This document shows positions 1 through 8,163 of a stretch of DNA of 64,000 bases, in pieces (position 1 is the first letter of the stretch; each line of letters begins with the position of its first letter). Source of the stretch: Comamonadaceae bacterium (GTDB lineage: Bacteria; Pseudomonadota; Gammaproteobacteria; Burkholderiales; Burkholderiaceae_C); contig CANJQN010000021.1 in the NCBI GenBank assembly GCA_947476465.1, positions 1-64,000 of the forward strand, given 5' to 3'. A model generated the notes under the pieces. It had not been told where the DNA came from. It did no database searches and saw only the letters and a list, made by a program, of their open reading frames with translations. A program made the position numbers and the translations under genes.

Positions 1-327
1 ATGAACGTGCTGCTGGCCGAAGCCGAGGTGCCCTACGACCAGGTGTTCGAGATGGAGGACATCAACGGCGAGTTCGGCCAGGCCGATGTGGCCATCATCC
101 TGGGCGCCAACGACGTGGTGAACCCGGCCGCGTTGATCAAGGGCACGGCCATCTACGGCATGCCCATTCTTGAGGCCTACAAGGCCAAGACCATCATCGT
201 GAACAAGCGCAGCATGGCCGCAGGCTACGCCGGCCTGGACAACGAGCTGTTCTACATGGACAAGACCATGATGGTCTTTGGCGACGCCAAGAAGGTGGTC
301 GAGGACATGGTCAAGGCGATCGAGTAG
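1..327 (+). CDS. pntB: NAD(P) transhydrogenase subunit beta, C-terminal part
   Basis: This is the 3' end of pntB, cut by the left window edge; the first ATG in the window is probably internal. The 108 visible residues are the NADP(H)-binding domain III of the proton-translocating transhydrogenase. The motif [10 protein letters not shown] (residues 35-44) is a hallmark of PntB domain III, and the tail ending in DMVKAIE is typical. The membrane-bound enzyme uses the proton gradient to drive hydride transfer from NADH to NADP+. The pntA partner would lie to the left, outside the window. Confidence 0.95.
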   Translation: MNVLLAEAEVPYDQVFEMEDINGEFGQADVAIILGANDVVNPAALIKGTAIYGMPILEAYKAKTIIVNKRSMAAGYAGLDNELFYMDKTMMVFGDAKKVVEDMVKAIE

Positions 328-434
328 TCGCACGCGCGGGCTATGGCCTCTGCCGGTGTAGGGGAAAACAGGCGGGCCGTCCGCCGCAGTGCAGACTCAC
401 AATCTCAGCCATAACATCAGATGGAGACCGCACG

Positions 435-2120
435 ATGACCGACCGCCCCTGGCTGTCCGCCTACCCTCCCGGCGTGCCCGCCGACATCGACCCGGCGCAG
501 TACCGCTCGCTGGTCGACTTGATGGACGCGAGCTTTCGCAAGTGGAGCGAGCGCACGGCCTACAGCTTCATGGGGACAACCCTGAGCTTTGCCGAGACCG
601 ACGCGCAAAGCCAGGCGCTGGCCACCTACCTGCAGGGCCTGGGCCTGGCACAGGGGGACCGGGTGGCCATCATGATGCCCAACGTGCCGCAGTACCCCGT
701 CACGGTGGCGGCGGTGCTGCGCGCGGGGTACGTGTTGGTGAACGTCAATCCGCTGTACACCCCGCGCGAGCTCGAACACCAGCTTAAGGATTCGGGCGCC
801 AAGGCCATCGTCATCCTCGAGAACTTCGGGGCCACGCTGCAACGTTGCATCGCCAGCACGCAGGTCAAGCACGTGGTGCTGGCGTCGATCGGCGACCGGC
901 TTGGCCCGTTCAAGGGCACGTTGGTCAATTTCGTGCTGCGTCATGTCAAGAAGCTGGTGCCGCCGTTCAAGCTGCCGGGTGTGGTGCGCTTCAACCACGC
1001 GCTGGCCAGCGGCCGGCAGGGCAGTTTGCGCAAGCCCACCATTGGCCCGGAAGACGTCGCGGTGCTGCAGTACACCGGCGGCACGACCGGCGTGGCCAAG
1101 GGCGCAACGCTGTTGCACCGCAACCTGGTGGCCAACGTGCTGCAGTCCGAGGCCTGGAACGCGCCGGCCATGGACCGGGTGCCCCCGGGGGAGCAGTCCA
1201 CCGCAGTGTGTGCGTTGCCGCTCTATCACATCTATGCGTTCACCGTGGGGATGATGCTGTCGATGCGCACTGGCGGCAAGTTGATCCTGATCCCCAACGC
1301 GCGGGACTTCGCGGCCTTGCTCAAGGAGCTGTCGCAGCATGTCTTTCACACCTTCCCGGGCGTGAGCACGCTGTTCAACGGCCTGGCCCACCACCCCGAT
1401 TTCAACAAGGTCGACTGGTCGCACCTGAAACTGTCGGTCGGCGGCGGCATGGCCGTGCAAAGCGCCGTCGCCAAGCTGTGGCTCGAGAAAACCGGCTGCC
1501 CCATCTGCGAGGGCTACGGCCTGTCCGAAACCTCGCCCTCGGCGTGCGGCAACCCGGTCACCAGCACCGCATTCACGGCCACCATTGGTGTGCCGATCTC
1601 GTCCACCTTCATGAAGTGCATCGACGACGCCGGCCAGGAAGTGCCGATCGGCCAACCCGGCGAGATCGCGATCAAGGGGCCGCAGGTGATGCCCGGCTAC
1701 TGGCAGCGCCCGGACGAGACGGCCAAGGTCATGCTGCCCGATGGCTGGTTCAAGACCGGCGACATCGGCGTGATGGACGAGCGCGGCTACTTCAAGGTGG
1801 TCGACCGCAAGAAGGACATGGTGCTGGTGTCGGGTTTCAACGTCTACCCCAACGAGGTCGAGGATGTGGTGGCCATGCTGCCCGGCGTGCTCGAATGCGC
1901 CGTGGTGGGCATTCCCGACGAGCGCACCGGCGAGGCGGTCAAGCTGGTGGTGGTGCGCAAGGATTCCACGCTCAGCGAAGACAAGGTGCGCGAGTTCTGC
2001 CGCGCCAACCTCACCGGCTACAAGGTGCCCAAGGTCATCGAGTTCCGCAACGACCTGCCCAAGACGCCGGTGGGCAAGGTGCTGCGGCGCGAGTTGCGGG
2101 ATGAGCGCGTGAAAGCCTGA
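435..2120 (+). CDS. fadD: Long-chain fatty acid--CoA ligase
   Basis: The 561-residue protein is a full-length adenylate-forming acyl-CoA synthetase that activates fatty acids with ATP and CoA for beta-oxidation. The P-loop-like AMP-binding motif YTGGTTGVAKGA starts near residue 213, the A5 motif GYGLSETSP near residue 360, and the FACS-signature segment GWFKTGD near residue 437. The C-terminal lysine of the GKVLRREL motif near residue 550 is the adenylation lysine. Length and motif order match FadD of Burkholderiales. It stands alone after pntB. The exact chain-length preference cannot be read from sequence. Confidence 0.92.
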   Translation: MTDRPWLSAYPPGVPADIDPAQYRSLVDLMDASFRKWSERTAYSFMGTTLSFAETDAQSQALATYLQGLGLAQGDRVAIMMPNVPQYPVTVAAVLRAGYVLVNVNPLYTPRELEHQLKDSGAKAIVILENFGATLQRCIASTQVKHVVLASIGDRLGPFKGTLVNFVLRHVKKLVPPFKLPGVVRFNHALASGRQGSLRKPTIGPEDVAVLQYTGGTTGVAKGATLLHRNLVANVLQSEAWNAPAMDRVPPGEQSTAVCALPLYHIYAFTVGMMLSMRTGGKLILIPNARDFAALLKELSQHVFHTFPGVSTLFNGLAHHPDFNKVDWSHLKLSVGGGMAVQSAVAKLWLEKTGCPICEGYGLSETSPSACGNPVTSTAFTATIGVPISSTFMKCIDDAGQEVPIGQPGEIAIKGPQVMPGYWQRPDETAKVMLPDGWFKTGDIGVMDERGYFKVVDRKKDMVLVSGFNVYPNEVEDVVAMLPGVLECAVVGIPDERTGEAVKLVVVRKDSTLSEDKVREFCRANLTGYKVPKVIEFRNDLPKTPVGKVLRRELRDERVKA

Positions 2121-2294
2121 GCGCGGCGATGAGCCGCCTCAAGCAAGCTCGCACCCCTGAGGGGCTGAGTGCCGCGGCTCCAAGCCTGCCTGCGCAGGCT
2201 TGGACGGCACGAAGAGCCGCAGGCTGCGACTGCGGCCCGACCAGCGAAGGACACGCAGTGCCAAGCGTGGGGGCCACATGAGCGTGGGGGCGGC
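2121..2294. repeat. Dispersed Comamonadaceae-type intergenic repeat
   Basis: The gap between fadD and mtnN is filled by repeat-like sequence. A perfect 11-bp stem with a 4-nt loop lies at 2179-2204 (TCCAAGCCTGC, loop, reverse complement). The reverse complement of about 2236-2280 matches 39455-39492 inside gspE at roughly 33 of 36 aligned positions, so this is a dispersed family. There is no T-tract, so it is not a clear intrinsic terminator. No gene is seen here. Confidence 0.65.
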
Positions 2295-3020
2295 ATGAGC
2301 GCCGCGCCGACCACTACGCCGTTAGCCATCGTCTCGGCGATGCGGCAAGAGTTGGAGGCGGTGCTCGATCTCATGCCCGACGAGCAGCGCGTGACCGTCG
2401 CCGGCCGCGACTTCTGGTGCGGGCATTTGCATGACACCGAGGTGGTGGCCGTGCTCTCGCGCATCGGCAAGGTGGCGGCGGCCACCACCGCCACGGTGCT
2501 GATCGAGCGCTTCGGGGTGCGCCAGATCGTCTTCACCGGCGTGGCGGGCGGCCTGGCGCAGGGCGTGAAGGTGGGTGACGTGGTGATCGCCGACCAGTTC
2601 CTGCAGCACGACCTGGACGCCTCGCCGATCTTCCCGCGCTACGAGGTGCCGCTGTACGGCCGGTCGCGGTTCGCCACCGACCCGATGCTGACCGACCGGC
2701 TCGCCGACGCCGCGCGCCGGGCCCTGCCCGATGCCGGCCTGCACCGGGGCCTGGTCGTCAGCGGCGACCGCTTCGTGTCCACCACGGCCGAGGCGCTGGC
2801 CTTGTGCGCAGCCCTGCCCGATGCCCTGGCCGTGGAAATGGAAGGCGCGGCCATCGCCCAGGTCTGCGATGACTACGGTGTGCGCTACGCGGCGGTGCGC
2901 ACCGTCTCGGACCGCGCCGACGATGCCGCGCATGGCGATTTCCTGAGCTTCGTGCAGCAGGTGGCCAGCCGGCATTCGGCGGCGATCATCAAAGCCTTGC
3001 TGGCGGGTCGCGCGCCATAG
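2295..3020 (+). CDS. mtnN: 5'-methylthioadenosine/S-adenosylhomocysteine nucleosidase
   Basis: The 241-residue protein belongs to the PNP/UDP phosphorylase-like family and is expected to cleave adenine from methylthioadenosine and S-adenosylhomocysteine in the cytosol. The N-terminal segment ending SAMRQELEAV, the core VFTGVAGGL, the AVEMEGAAIAQV motif and the catalytic-Asp segment TVSDRADDAA all fit MtnN. I chose the ATG at 2295 because an upstream in-frame start at 2169 would translate the intergenic repeat into an unrelated Arg/Ala-rich extension. Confidence 0.9.
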   Translation: MSAAPTTTPLAIVSAMRQELEAVLDLMPDEQRVTVAGRDFWCGHLHDTEVVAVLSRIGKVAAATTATVLIERFGVRQIVFTGVAGGLAQGVKVGDVVIADQFLQHDLDASPIFPRYEVPLYGRSRFATDPMLTDRLADAARRALPDAGLHRGLVVSGDRFVSTTAEALALCAALPDALAVEMEGAAIAQVCDDYGVRYAAVRTVSDRADDAAHGDFLSFVQQVASRHSAAIIKALLAGRAP

Positions 3021-3041
3021 CCGCGTTGGCCTCGCAGGGTC

Positions 3042-4028
3042 CTATTTGAGCCAGCCCCGCTTGCGAAAGTACCACATCGGGACAACGGCGCTGGCCGCCA
3101 TCAGTGCCAGCGCGTAGGGGTAGCCCAGCTTCCACTGCAATTCGGGTATGAGCTGGAAGTTCATGCCGTAGATGCTTGCGATCAGGGTGGGTGGCAGCAA
3201 CGCCACGCTGGCCACAGAGAAGATCTTGATGATCTTGTTCTGGTTGATGTTGATGAAACCGACTGTGGCGTCCATCAGGAAGTTGATCTTGTCAAACAGG
3301 AAGGCGGTGTGGTTGTCCAGCGACTCGATGTCGCGCATGATCTGGCGCGCCTCCTCGAACTGCTCGGACGAGAGCATGCGGCTGCGCATCATGAAGCTCA
3401 CGGCGCGGCGGGTGTCCATGACGTTGCGCCGGATGCGGCCGTTCATGTCTTCCTGGCGGGCGATGGCGCCGAGCACCTCGCCGGCCTTGGCGTCGGTCAC
3501 GTCGCCCGACAGCACCTGCTTGCTCACCAGCTCCAGCTCGTCGTAGATGCCCTCGAGCGTGTCGGCCGAGTATTCGGCGTCGGCGTCGAACAGCTTGAGC
3601 AGAACCTCCTTGGCGTCTTCGATGAGGCCGGGGGCGCGGCGCGCCCGCAGGCGCAGCAGCCGGAACACCGGCACGTCCTCGTCGTGGATGGAAAACAGCA
3701 CGCCGTGGCTTTTGAGCGTGTCGTTGACCAGGTTCAGGATGAAGGCCACGCGCACCGTGCGCGGCTCGTCGTCGTCGGCGATCAGGAAGTCGCTGCGAAT
3801 GTGCAGGTCGCCGTTGTCTTCTTCGTAGAAACGAGCCGATTCCTCGATGTCCTCGTCCATCGCGTCGTCGGGGATGGAGAGGTTGAAATACTGCTTGACC
3901 CAGCGCTTCTCGTCGGGTGTGGGGTCTTCGAGGTCGACCCAGATCGGCTTGAGGTGGGACAGATCCTCCAGCGACTCGATCTCCCGTTGCAGGAGACGAC
4001 CGTTGGCGAGCGTGAAAACATTGAGCAT
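3042..4028 (-). CDS. corA: Magnesium/cobalt transporter CorA
   Basis: The 328-residue protein is a CorA-family divalent cation channel of the inner membrane. The large N-terminal cytoplasmic domain is followed by two C-terminal membrane helices joined by the signature YGMN, and the downstream loop reads IPEL (MPEL in many homologues). The ATG at 4028 is preceded by GGAG at a normal distance; an ATG 18 codons upstream adds a non-homologous Pro/Ser-rich tail and was not used. It is convergent with mtnN. Confidence 0.92.
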   Translation of the reverse strand: MLNVFTLANGRLLQREIESLEDLSHLKPIWVDLEDPTPDEKRWVKQYFNLSIPDDAMDEDIEESARFYEEDNGDLHIRSDFLIADDDEPRTVRVAFILNLVNDTLKSHGVLFSIHDEDVPVFRLLRLRARRAPGLIEDAKEVLLKLFDADAEYSADTLEGIYDELELVSKQVLSGDVTDAKAGEVLGAIARQEDMNGRIRRNVMDTRRAVSFMMRSRMLSSEQFEEARQIMRDIESLDNHTAFLFDKINFLMDATVGFININQNKIIKIFSVASVALLPPTLIASIYGMNFQLIPELQWKLGYPYALALMAASAVVPMWYFRKRGWLK

Positions 4029-4160
4029 GGGCTCACTCCGTGGCGATGCGGGTTGGCGGCTGAGGCAGGGGGGTGCTTCCAACGCCGCGCACGGGCGCGG
4101 AAGCTACCGACTCGGGCAAGTTTCCAAGGCGAAATCTCTGAGGTTGATGAGATGCGGCGA

Positions 4161-5369
4161 TTATGCCGCGACGGTCGTGCCGGACGTGTCCAAAAAGGTC
4201 AGCAACTCGGTTTTGCGTGCATAGGCGTCCTGCTCGCCAAGCTTGATGAGCGCCTGCACGAAGGCCGGCTCGAACAGCAGGTAGCTGGCCAGCGGCCCGC
4301 CCTTGCTCAGGGCGGCCGTCCCGCCCAGGGCGCGACGGGTGGCGTCCGGCAGCAGCTCCAGGTGCTCGGCCGCGACCGCATCCAGCGATTGCGAGGGATG
4401 CAAAGCCAGCACCTCCACCGGCCGGTAGGGCAAGGCCCCCGCGGCCCGAGGGGGCAGCTGGCGCAGCGTGGCGGTGACGCGCTGGGCTTGCTCGACGTCG
4501 GCCTGCAGGGTGTCATGGAATACGCTGGCGAGCACATGGCCGGCAATGGCGCCGAAGGTCGGCACGGTCGCCGTGGCGCCGCCCATGCCGGCCCGCTGCG
4601 GCTGACCCACGCCGATCACGAGGATGTGACTGGCCCCCAGGTGCAGGGCCGGCGACAGCGGCGAGATCTGGCGCATCGAGCCATCGCCGAAGAACTCCCG
4701 GCGGTTGTCGACCCACAGCGGCGTGGCGGGAAACAGGAAGGGGATGGCGCTGGAGGCCATCAGGTGCTCGATGGTCAGCGGCTGAAAGGCGGCGCGGCGG
4801 CCGGGGCGGTCCCAGGTGTCATGGAAGCGGTCATGTGTGGTGTGGCAGAAGGTCCAGTGCACGCCGGTGGTGTAGCTGGAGGCGGTGACCGCCAGCGCGT
4901 GCAGAACGCCGGCCTGCAGCGCGTCGTCGATCCCTCGCAGCTGGACGTTGCGGTGCAGTGTGTTCACCAGCGGCATGGTGTCCAGCACCGCGCCGTGGCG
5001 GCGGGCATGGTCCCACAGGCGCACCGCGGCGGCCAGCCGAAAGGCCCGCGCCCAGCGCGGCATCTCCAGCCGGTAGACCGCTTCACTGCGCAACTCGTGC
5101 CAGAACCGGTCAAGTTTGTCGATCGCGCCCAGCCCTTCGGTGGCCGTGCTCGCCAGGAAGGCCGCGTTCATGGCGCCGGCGGAGGTGCCCACCAGCACCT
5201 GGAAAGGAAAGCCCCGGTCCGGGCCTGGCTGCAGCCGCAGCATCGATGCCAGGCCGCGCAACACGCCGCACTGGTAGGCCGTGCGTGCGCCGCCGCCCAT
5301 CAGCACCAGAGCGCGGGTCGCCCTGGCTGGAGGGTTCTGTAAGGATTGAAAAATGGAGTCGAGGCTCAT
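4161..5369 (-). CDS. Patatin-like phospholipase family protein
   Basis: The 402-residue protein has the patatin layout: the oxyanion glycine motif MGGGARTAYQCG near the N-terminus, the nucleophile elbow VGTSAGAMNAA, and the catalytic aspartate in FGDGSMRQ. It is expected to be a Ser-Asp dyad acyl hydrolase acting on membrane lipids. The ATG at 5369 begins MSLDSIFQSL just before the conserved domain; the open frame extends about 139 codons further upstream, but that stretch has no homology-like features. The C-terminal half resembles the larger YchK/RssA-type proteins. Substrate is unknown. Confidence 0.85.
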   Translation of the reverse strand: MSLDSIFQSLQNPPARATRALVLMGGGARTAYQCGVLRGLASMLRLQPGPDRGFPFQVLVGTSAGAMNAAFLASTATEGLGAIDKLDRFWHELRSEAVYRLEMPRWARAFRLAAAVRLWDHARRHGAVLDTMPLVNTLHRNVQLRGIDDALQAGVLHALAVTASSYTTGVHWTFCHTTHDRFHDTWDRPGRRAAFQPLTIEHLMASSAIPFLFPATPLWVDNRREFFGDGSMRQISPLSPALHLGASHILVIGVGQPQRAGMGGATATVPTFGAIAGHVLASVFHDTLQADVEQAQRVTATLRQLPPRAAGALPYRPVEVLALHPSQSLDAVAAEHLELLPDATRRALGGTAALSKGGPLASYLLFEPAFVQALIKLGEQDAYARKTELLTFLDTSGTTVAA

Positions 5370-6047
5370 GGGCGTGGCGTCGAGGCATGGTAGAGCCGCG
5401 CCGGCCGGCCTGGCAAATAGTTTGCAGCCGCCGGCCACCCCGTCCGCAGGCGGCGTCCTACAGCGCTGGGACGAGCCGTCCGACATCCCTGATGAGCTGT
5501 GCCTGCTTAAAGTGGGCTCCTGGCCTGACACCCCTGTCGGGAGAACGTGCAGGAGTGCCCCGCCATGATCGAGCGCGCGAACGACCCGAACGCCAGCCGT
5601 GCGGCATGGCGCCCCAGCGCAGCGGCCAAGGGTGGCCCGGTGGCACCGCTTCGTGCCCGCCCAGGGCATGCCTGGCCCTTCCTGTCCAAGCCGGTGCAGC
5701 GACCGGATGCCGAGGATCCCGAGCAACCCCAACGCACGGCCAGCGACGACGACGTCGGCCGTGGATTGCGTACTCAACGAGACCATTCCATGTCCCTCGA
5801 AAGTACCAGAACCGCGCGCCGCGGCGCGGCGCCCGTCCGCGCGCCGCGGATGGGAAGTTAAGGCCCGCTACGCGACCAGGTGGCGCGCGCCGGTCGTTGG
5901 CGGTTGCCGCTAGGCACTCTCAGTCACACACAACCCCTGTCAAGCCCCGGGCTTTGGCACCTCGGAACGCGGGGCTTGATGGTTTTGCGGTCGTCTTGAC
6001 CCCTGTCAAATACCCGCCATTGCGGCTGGGTCGGTTACCGAAATGGA
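5370..6047. other. Intergenic region without a confident gene
   Basis: This gap of nearly 700 bases lies upstream of both the patatin gene (minus) and hpf (plus). A possible 98-codon frame at 5565-5861 has an AGGAG about 9 nt before its ATG, but its product is a low-complexity Arg/Pro/Ala-rich string and is not supported. A 9-bp inverted repeat TCAAGCCCC / GGGGCTTGA is present at 5940-5948 and 5971-5979, followed by a short T-rich stretch, so it may be a weak terminator. ACCCCTGTC recurs at about 5527, 5933 and 6000. Confidence 0.4.
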
Positions 6048-6076
6048 TTGAATTTCACCGGGCCTGGGCGCATAGT
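6048..6076 (+). promoter_or_regulatory. Candidate sigma-70 promoter of hpf
   Basis: TTGAAT at 6048-6053 and CATAGT at 6071-6076 are separated by exactly 17 nt and lie about 85 nt upstream of the hpf start codon. This is the best -35/-10 pair in the gap. It is a pattern match only. Confidence 0.45.
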
Positions 6077-6159
6077 GAATTCGACACAGGATCCCCACGC
6101 GGCCACCGCGGCGTTTTCCGAGGTGGCCTTTTCAACCCTGCAACCACAGGAGATTCCTT

Positions 6160-6489
6160 ATGAATCTGACGATCAGCGGTCACCACCTGGAAGTCACGCC
6201 CGCACTGCGTAGCTACGTGACCGCGAAGCTCGACCGGATCACCCGGCACTTCGATCAAGTGGTGGATATCAAGGTCCTGCTGACGATCGACAACATCCGC
6301 GAAAAGGAGCGCCGCCAGCGCGCCGAGTGCCTGATTCATGTGAAGGGCAACGACCTGTTCGCCGAGAGCTCTCATGAAGATCTTTACGCGGCCCTGGATC
6401 AGCTGGTCGACAAGCTCGACCGCCAGGTCGGCCGGCACAAGACCCGCATGCAAGATCACCATCACGATACGGTCAAGCGTTTGATGTAA
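6160..6489 (+). CDS. hpf: Ribosome hibernation-promoting factor
   Basis: The 109-residue protein is a short-form HPF/RaiA-family factor that binds the 30S decoding region and drives 100S ribosome dimer formation in stationary phase. It begins [19 protein letters not shown], the conserved family start, and carries the basic helix region [18 protein letters not shown]. The start is preceded by AGGAGATTCCTT, a strong ribosome binding site. The neighbours ptsN and hprK downstream are the usual partners; rpoN, which precedes hpf in many proteobacteria, is not present here. Confidence 0.93.
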   Translation: MNLTISGHHLEVTPALRSYVTAKLDRITRHFDQVVDIKVLLTIDNIREKERRQRAECLIHVKGNDLFAESSHEDLYAALDQLVDKLDRQVGRHKTRMQDHHHDTVKRLM

Positions 6490-6500
6490 GCCAGACCCCA

Positions 6501-6545
6501 TGCCACCAAGGTGGCATCGCCAAGAGCGCCCGCGGGCGCTTTTTT
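6501..6545 (+). terminator. Rho-independent terminator after hpf
   Basis: Two hairpins follow the hpf stop codon. The first has stem TGCCAC/GTGGCA at 6501-6516. The second is a perfect 16-nt palindrome AGCGCCCGCGGGCGCT at 6525-6540 directly followed by a run of T, the classical intrinsic terminator. It would separate hpf transcription from ptsN, at least partly. Confidence 0.85.
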
Positions 6546-6625
6546 GTTTCTGTCGCGTGGCTCCGACGGCACTTGGCCCTTGGATTGCCCGGGTCGGGGC
6601 CGGGTGCATAATCGCCTTCCCAACC

Positions 6626-7093
6626 ATGAACCGCCTCGCCTCCATACTGCCCGTGGCTCAAGTGCTGGTCGGCATCGATGCCACAAGCAAGAAGAGAGCC
6701 TTCGAAGAAGCCGGGCTGCTGTTCGAGAATCTGCACGGACTGTCCCGCGCCCTGATCACCGACAGCCTGTTTGCGCGAGAGCGTCTGGGCTCCACCGGCC
6801 TGGGCCATGGGGTGGCCATCCCGCATGGTCGCATCAAGGGTTTGAAGGCGCCGATGGCCGCGCTGTTCCAGCTGGACCAGCCGATCGGCTTCGACGCGCC
6901 CGACGAACAACCGGTCAACCTGCTGATCTTCCTGCTGGTACCCGAGGCGGCGACCCAAAAGCACCTGGAGATCCTGTCCGAGATCGCCGAGCTCTTGAGC
7001 GACGCGCCCTTGCGCGAGAAGATCAAGTCCAGCGCCAGTGCCGACGAACTGCATGCGCTGATTGCCAACTGGCATCCGGCGCAGCCCAGCTAA
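6626..7093 (+). CDS. ptsN: PTS IIA-like nitrogen-regulatory protein
   Basis: The 155-residue protein is an EIIA-Ntr domain. The phosphorylatable histidine lies in the motif GVAIPHGRIKG, within the conserved context LGHGVAIPHGR. It receives phosphate from NPr and relays carbon/nitrogen status to potassium transport and sensor proteins. The ATG at 6626 (MNRLASILP) gives the usual length; upstream in-frame codons would translate the hpf terminator. A CATAAT hexamer at 6606-6611 lies just upstream, suggesting a short leader. It is followed by hprK. Confidence 0.92.
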   Translation: MNRLASILPVAQVLVGIDATSKKRAFEEAGLLFENLHGLSRALITDSLFARERLGSTGLGHGVAIPHGRIKGLKAPMAALFQLDQPIGFDAPDEQPVNLLIFLLVPEAATQKHLEILSEIAELLSDAPLREKIKSSASADELHALIANWHPAQPS

Positions 7094-7110
7094 ACCGGCC
7101 ATAAACCAGG

Positions 7111-8061
7111 GTGAAGCCCACCGTTGTCAGCGCCGACGTCCTGTTCGAGGACCATCGAGCCAAGCTGAAGTGGGAGTGGGTGGCCGGCCTGGGCGCCTCA
7201 GAGCGCCGCTTCGACGAGATGGCTGTGCGCGCCGCCCGCTCGGGCGCCGACCTGGTCGGCTACCTCAATTACATCCACCCTTACCGGGTCCAGATCATCG
7301 GCGAGCGCGAGGTCGCCTACCTGACCAACGCCACCCAGGAAGACTGCGCGCGCCGCATCGCCCGCATCGTCACGCTCGAGCCGCCGGTGCTGGTGCTGAC
7401 CGACGGCCAGGTCGCGCCCGATGCCCTGGTGTCGATGTGCGAGCGGGCGCAGATTCCCATGTTCGCGACGCATGAGCCCTCGGCCTTCGTCATCGACGTG
7501 ATGCGCGCCTACCTGTCCAGGCATTTCGCCGAGCGCACCTCCATGCACGGCGTGTTCATGGACATCTTGGGCCTGGGCGTGCTGATCACCGGCGAATCGG
7601 GCCTGGGCAAGAGCGAGCTGGGCCTGGAGCTGATCTCGCGCGGCAACGGCCTGGTGGCCGACGACGCGGTTGATCTGTACCGCATCAACCAGACCACCAT
7701 CGAGGGCCGCTGCCCCGAGCTGCTGCAAAACCTGCTGGAAGTGCGCGGCATCGGCCTGCTCGACATCCGCGCGATCTTTGGCGAGACGGCGGTGCGCCGC
7801 AAGATGCGCCTGCGGCTCATCGTGCACCTGGTGCGCCGCGAGACCCTGGAGCGCGAGTACGAGCGCCTGCCCTACGAGCCGCTCACCCAGGACGTGCTGG
7901 GCGTGCCGATCCGCAAGGCGGTGATCCAGGTGGTGGCCGGCCGCAACATCGCCGTGCTGGTCGAGGCGGCGGTACGCAACGCCATCTTGCAGCTGCGCGG
8001 GGTCGACACCTACCAGGAGTTCGTCGAGCGGCACCGCCGGGCGATGGAAAAAGACGCATAG
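7111..8061 (+). CDS. hprK: HPr kinase/phosphorylase
   Basis: The 316-residue protein phosphorylates and dephosphorylates HPr on serine. It has an N-terminal Hpr_kinase_N domain and a C-terminal kinase domain with the Walker A motif GESGLGKSE starting at residue 161, followed by the HprK signature [18 protein letters not shown]. Translation starts at a GTG, 17 nt after ptsN. The pairing with ptsN is typical of betaproteobacteria, where the incomplete PTS acts in regulation rather than sugar uptake. Confidence 0.95.
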   Translation: MKPTVVSADVLFEDHRAKLKWEWVAGLGASERRFDEMAVRAARSGADLVGYLNYIHPYRVQIIGEREVAYLTNATQEDCARRIARIVTLEPPVLVLTDGQVAPDALVSMCERAQIPMFATHEPSAFVIDVMRAYLSRHFAERTSMHGVFMDILGLGVLITGESGLGKSELGLELISRGNGLVADDAVDLYRINQTTIEGRCPELLQNLLEVRGIGLLDIRAIFGETAVRRKMRLRLIVHLVRRETLEREYERLPYEPLTQDVLGVPIRKAVIQVVAGRNIAVLVEAAVRNAILQLRGVDTYQEFVERHRRAMEKDA

Positions 8062-8163
8062 GGGTCCGGGATCGTGTCAGGGTGGAACCGAACTCAACAG
8101 TTCGCCACCCATCGGCATAGGCGCTGGTCACCTGCCAGCTTGCCGCGCCCACGAAAGGCCTCT

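Noticed and set aside
417..1655. Long minus-strand frame opposite fadD
   Set aside because: High-GC antisense shadow rich in His/Arg/Gln without motifs; fadD on the plus strand has full family motifs.
3309..5342. 677-codon plus-strand frame opposite corA and the patatin gene
   Set aside because: Runs antisense across two well-supported genes and lacks any domain; an effect of codon bias.
5565..5861. 98-codon frame with a fair ribosome binding site upstream of hpf
   Set aside because: Composition is low-complexity Arg/Ala/Pro, with no domain; not enough for a gene call, so it is only mentioned in the gap entry.
6115..6160. Possible sigma-54 promoter before hpf (TGGCC ... TGC)
   Set aside because: The distance between the GG and GC elements is 13 nt instead of 10, so it does not fit.
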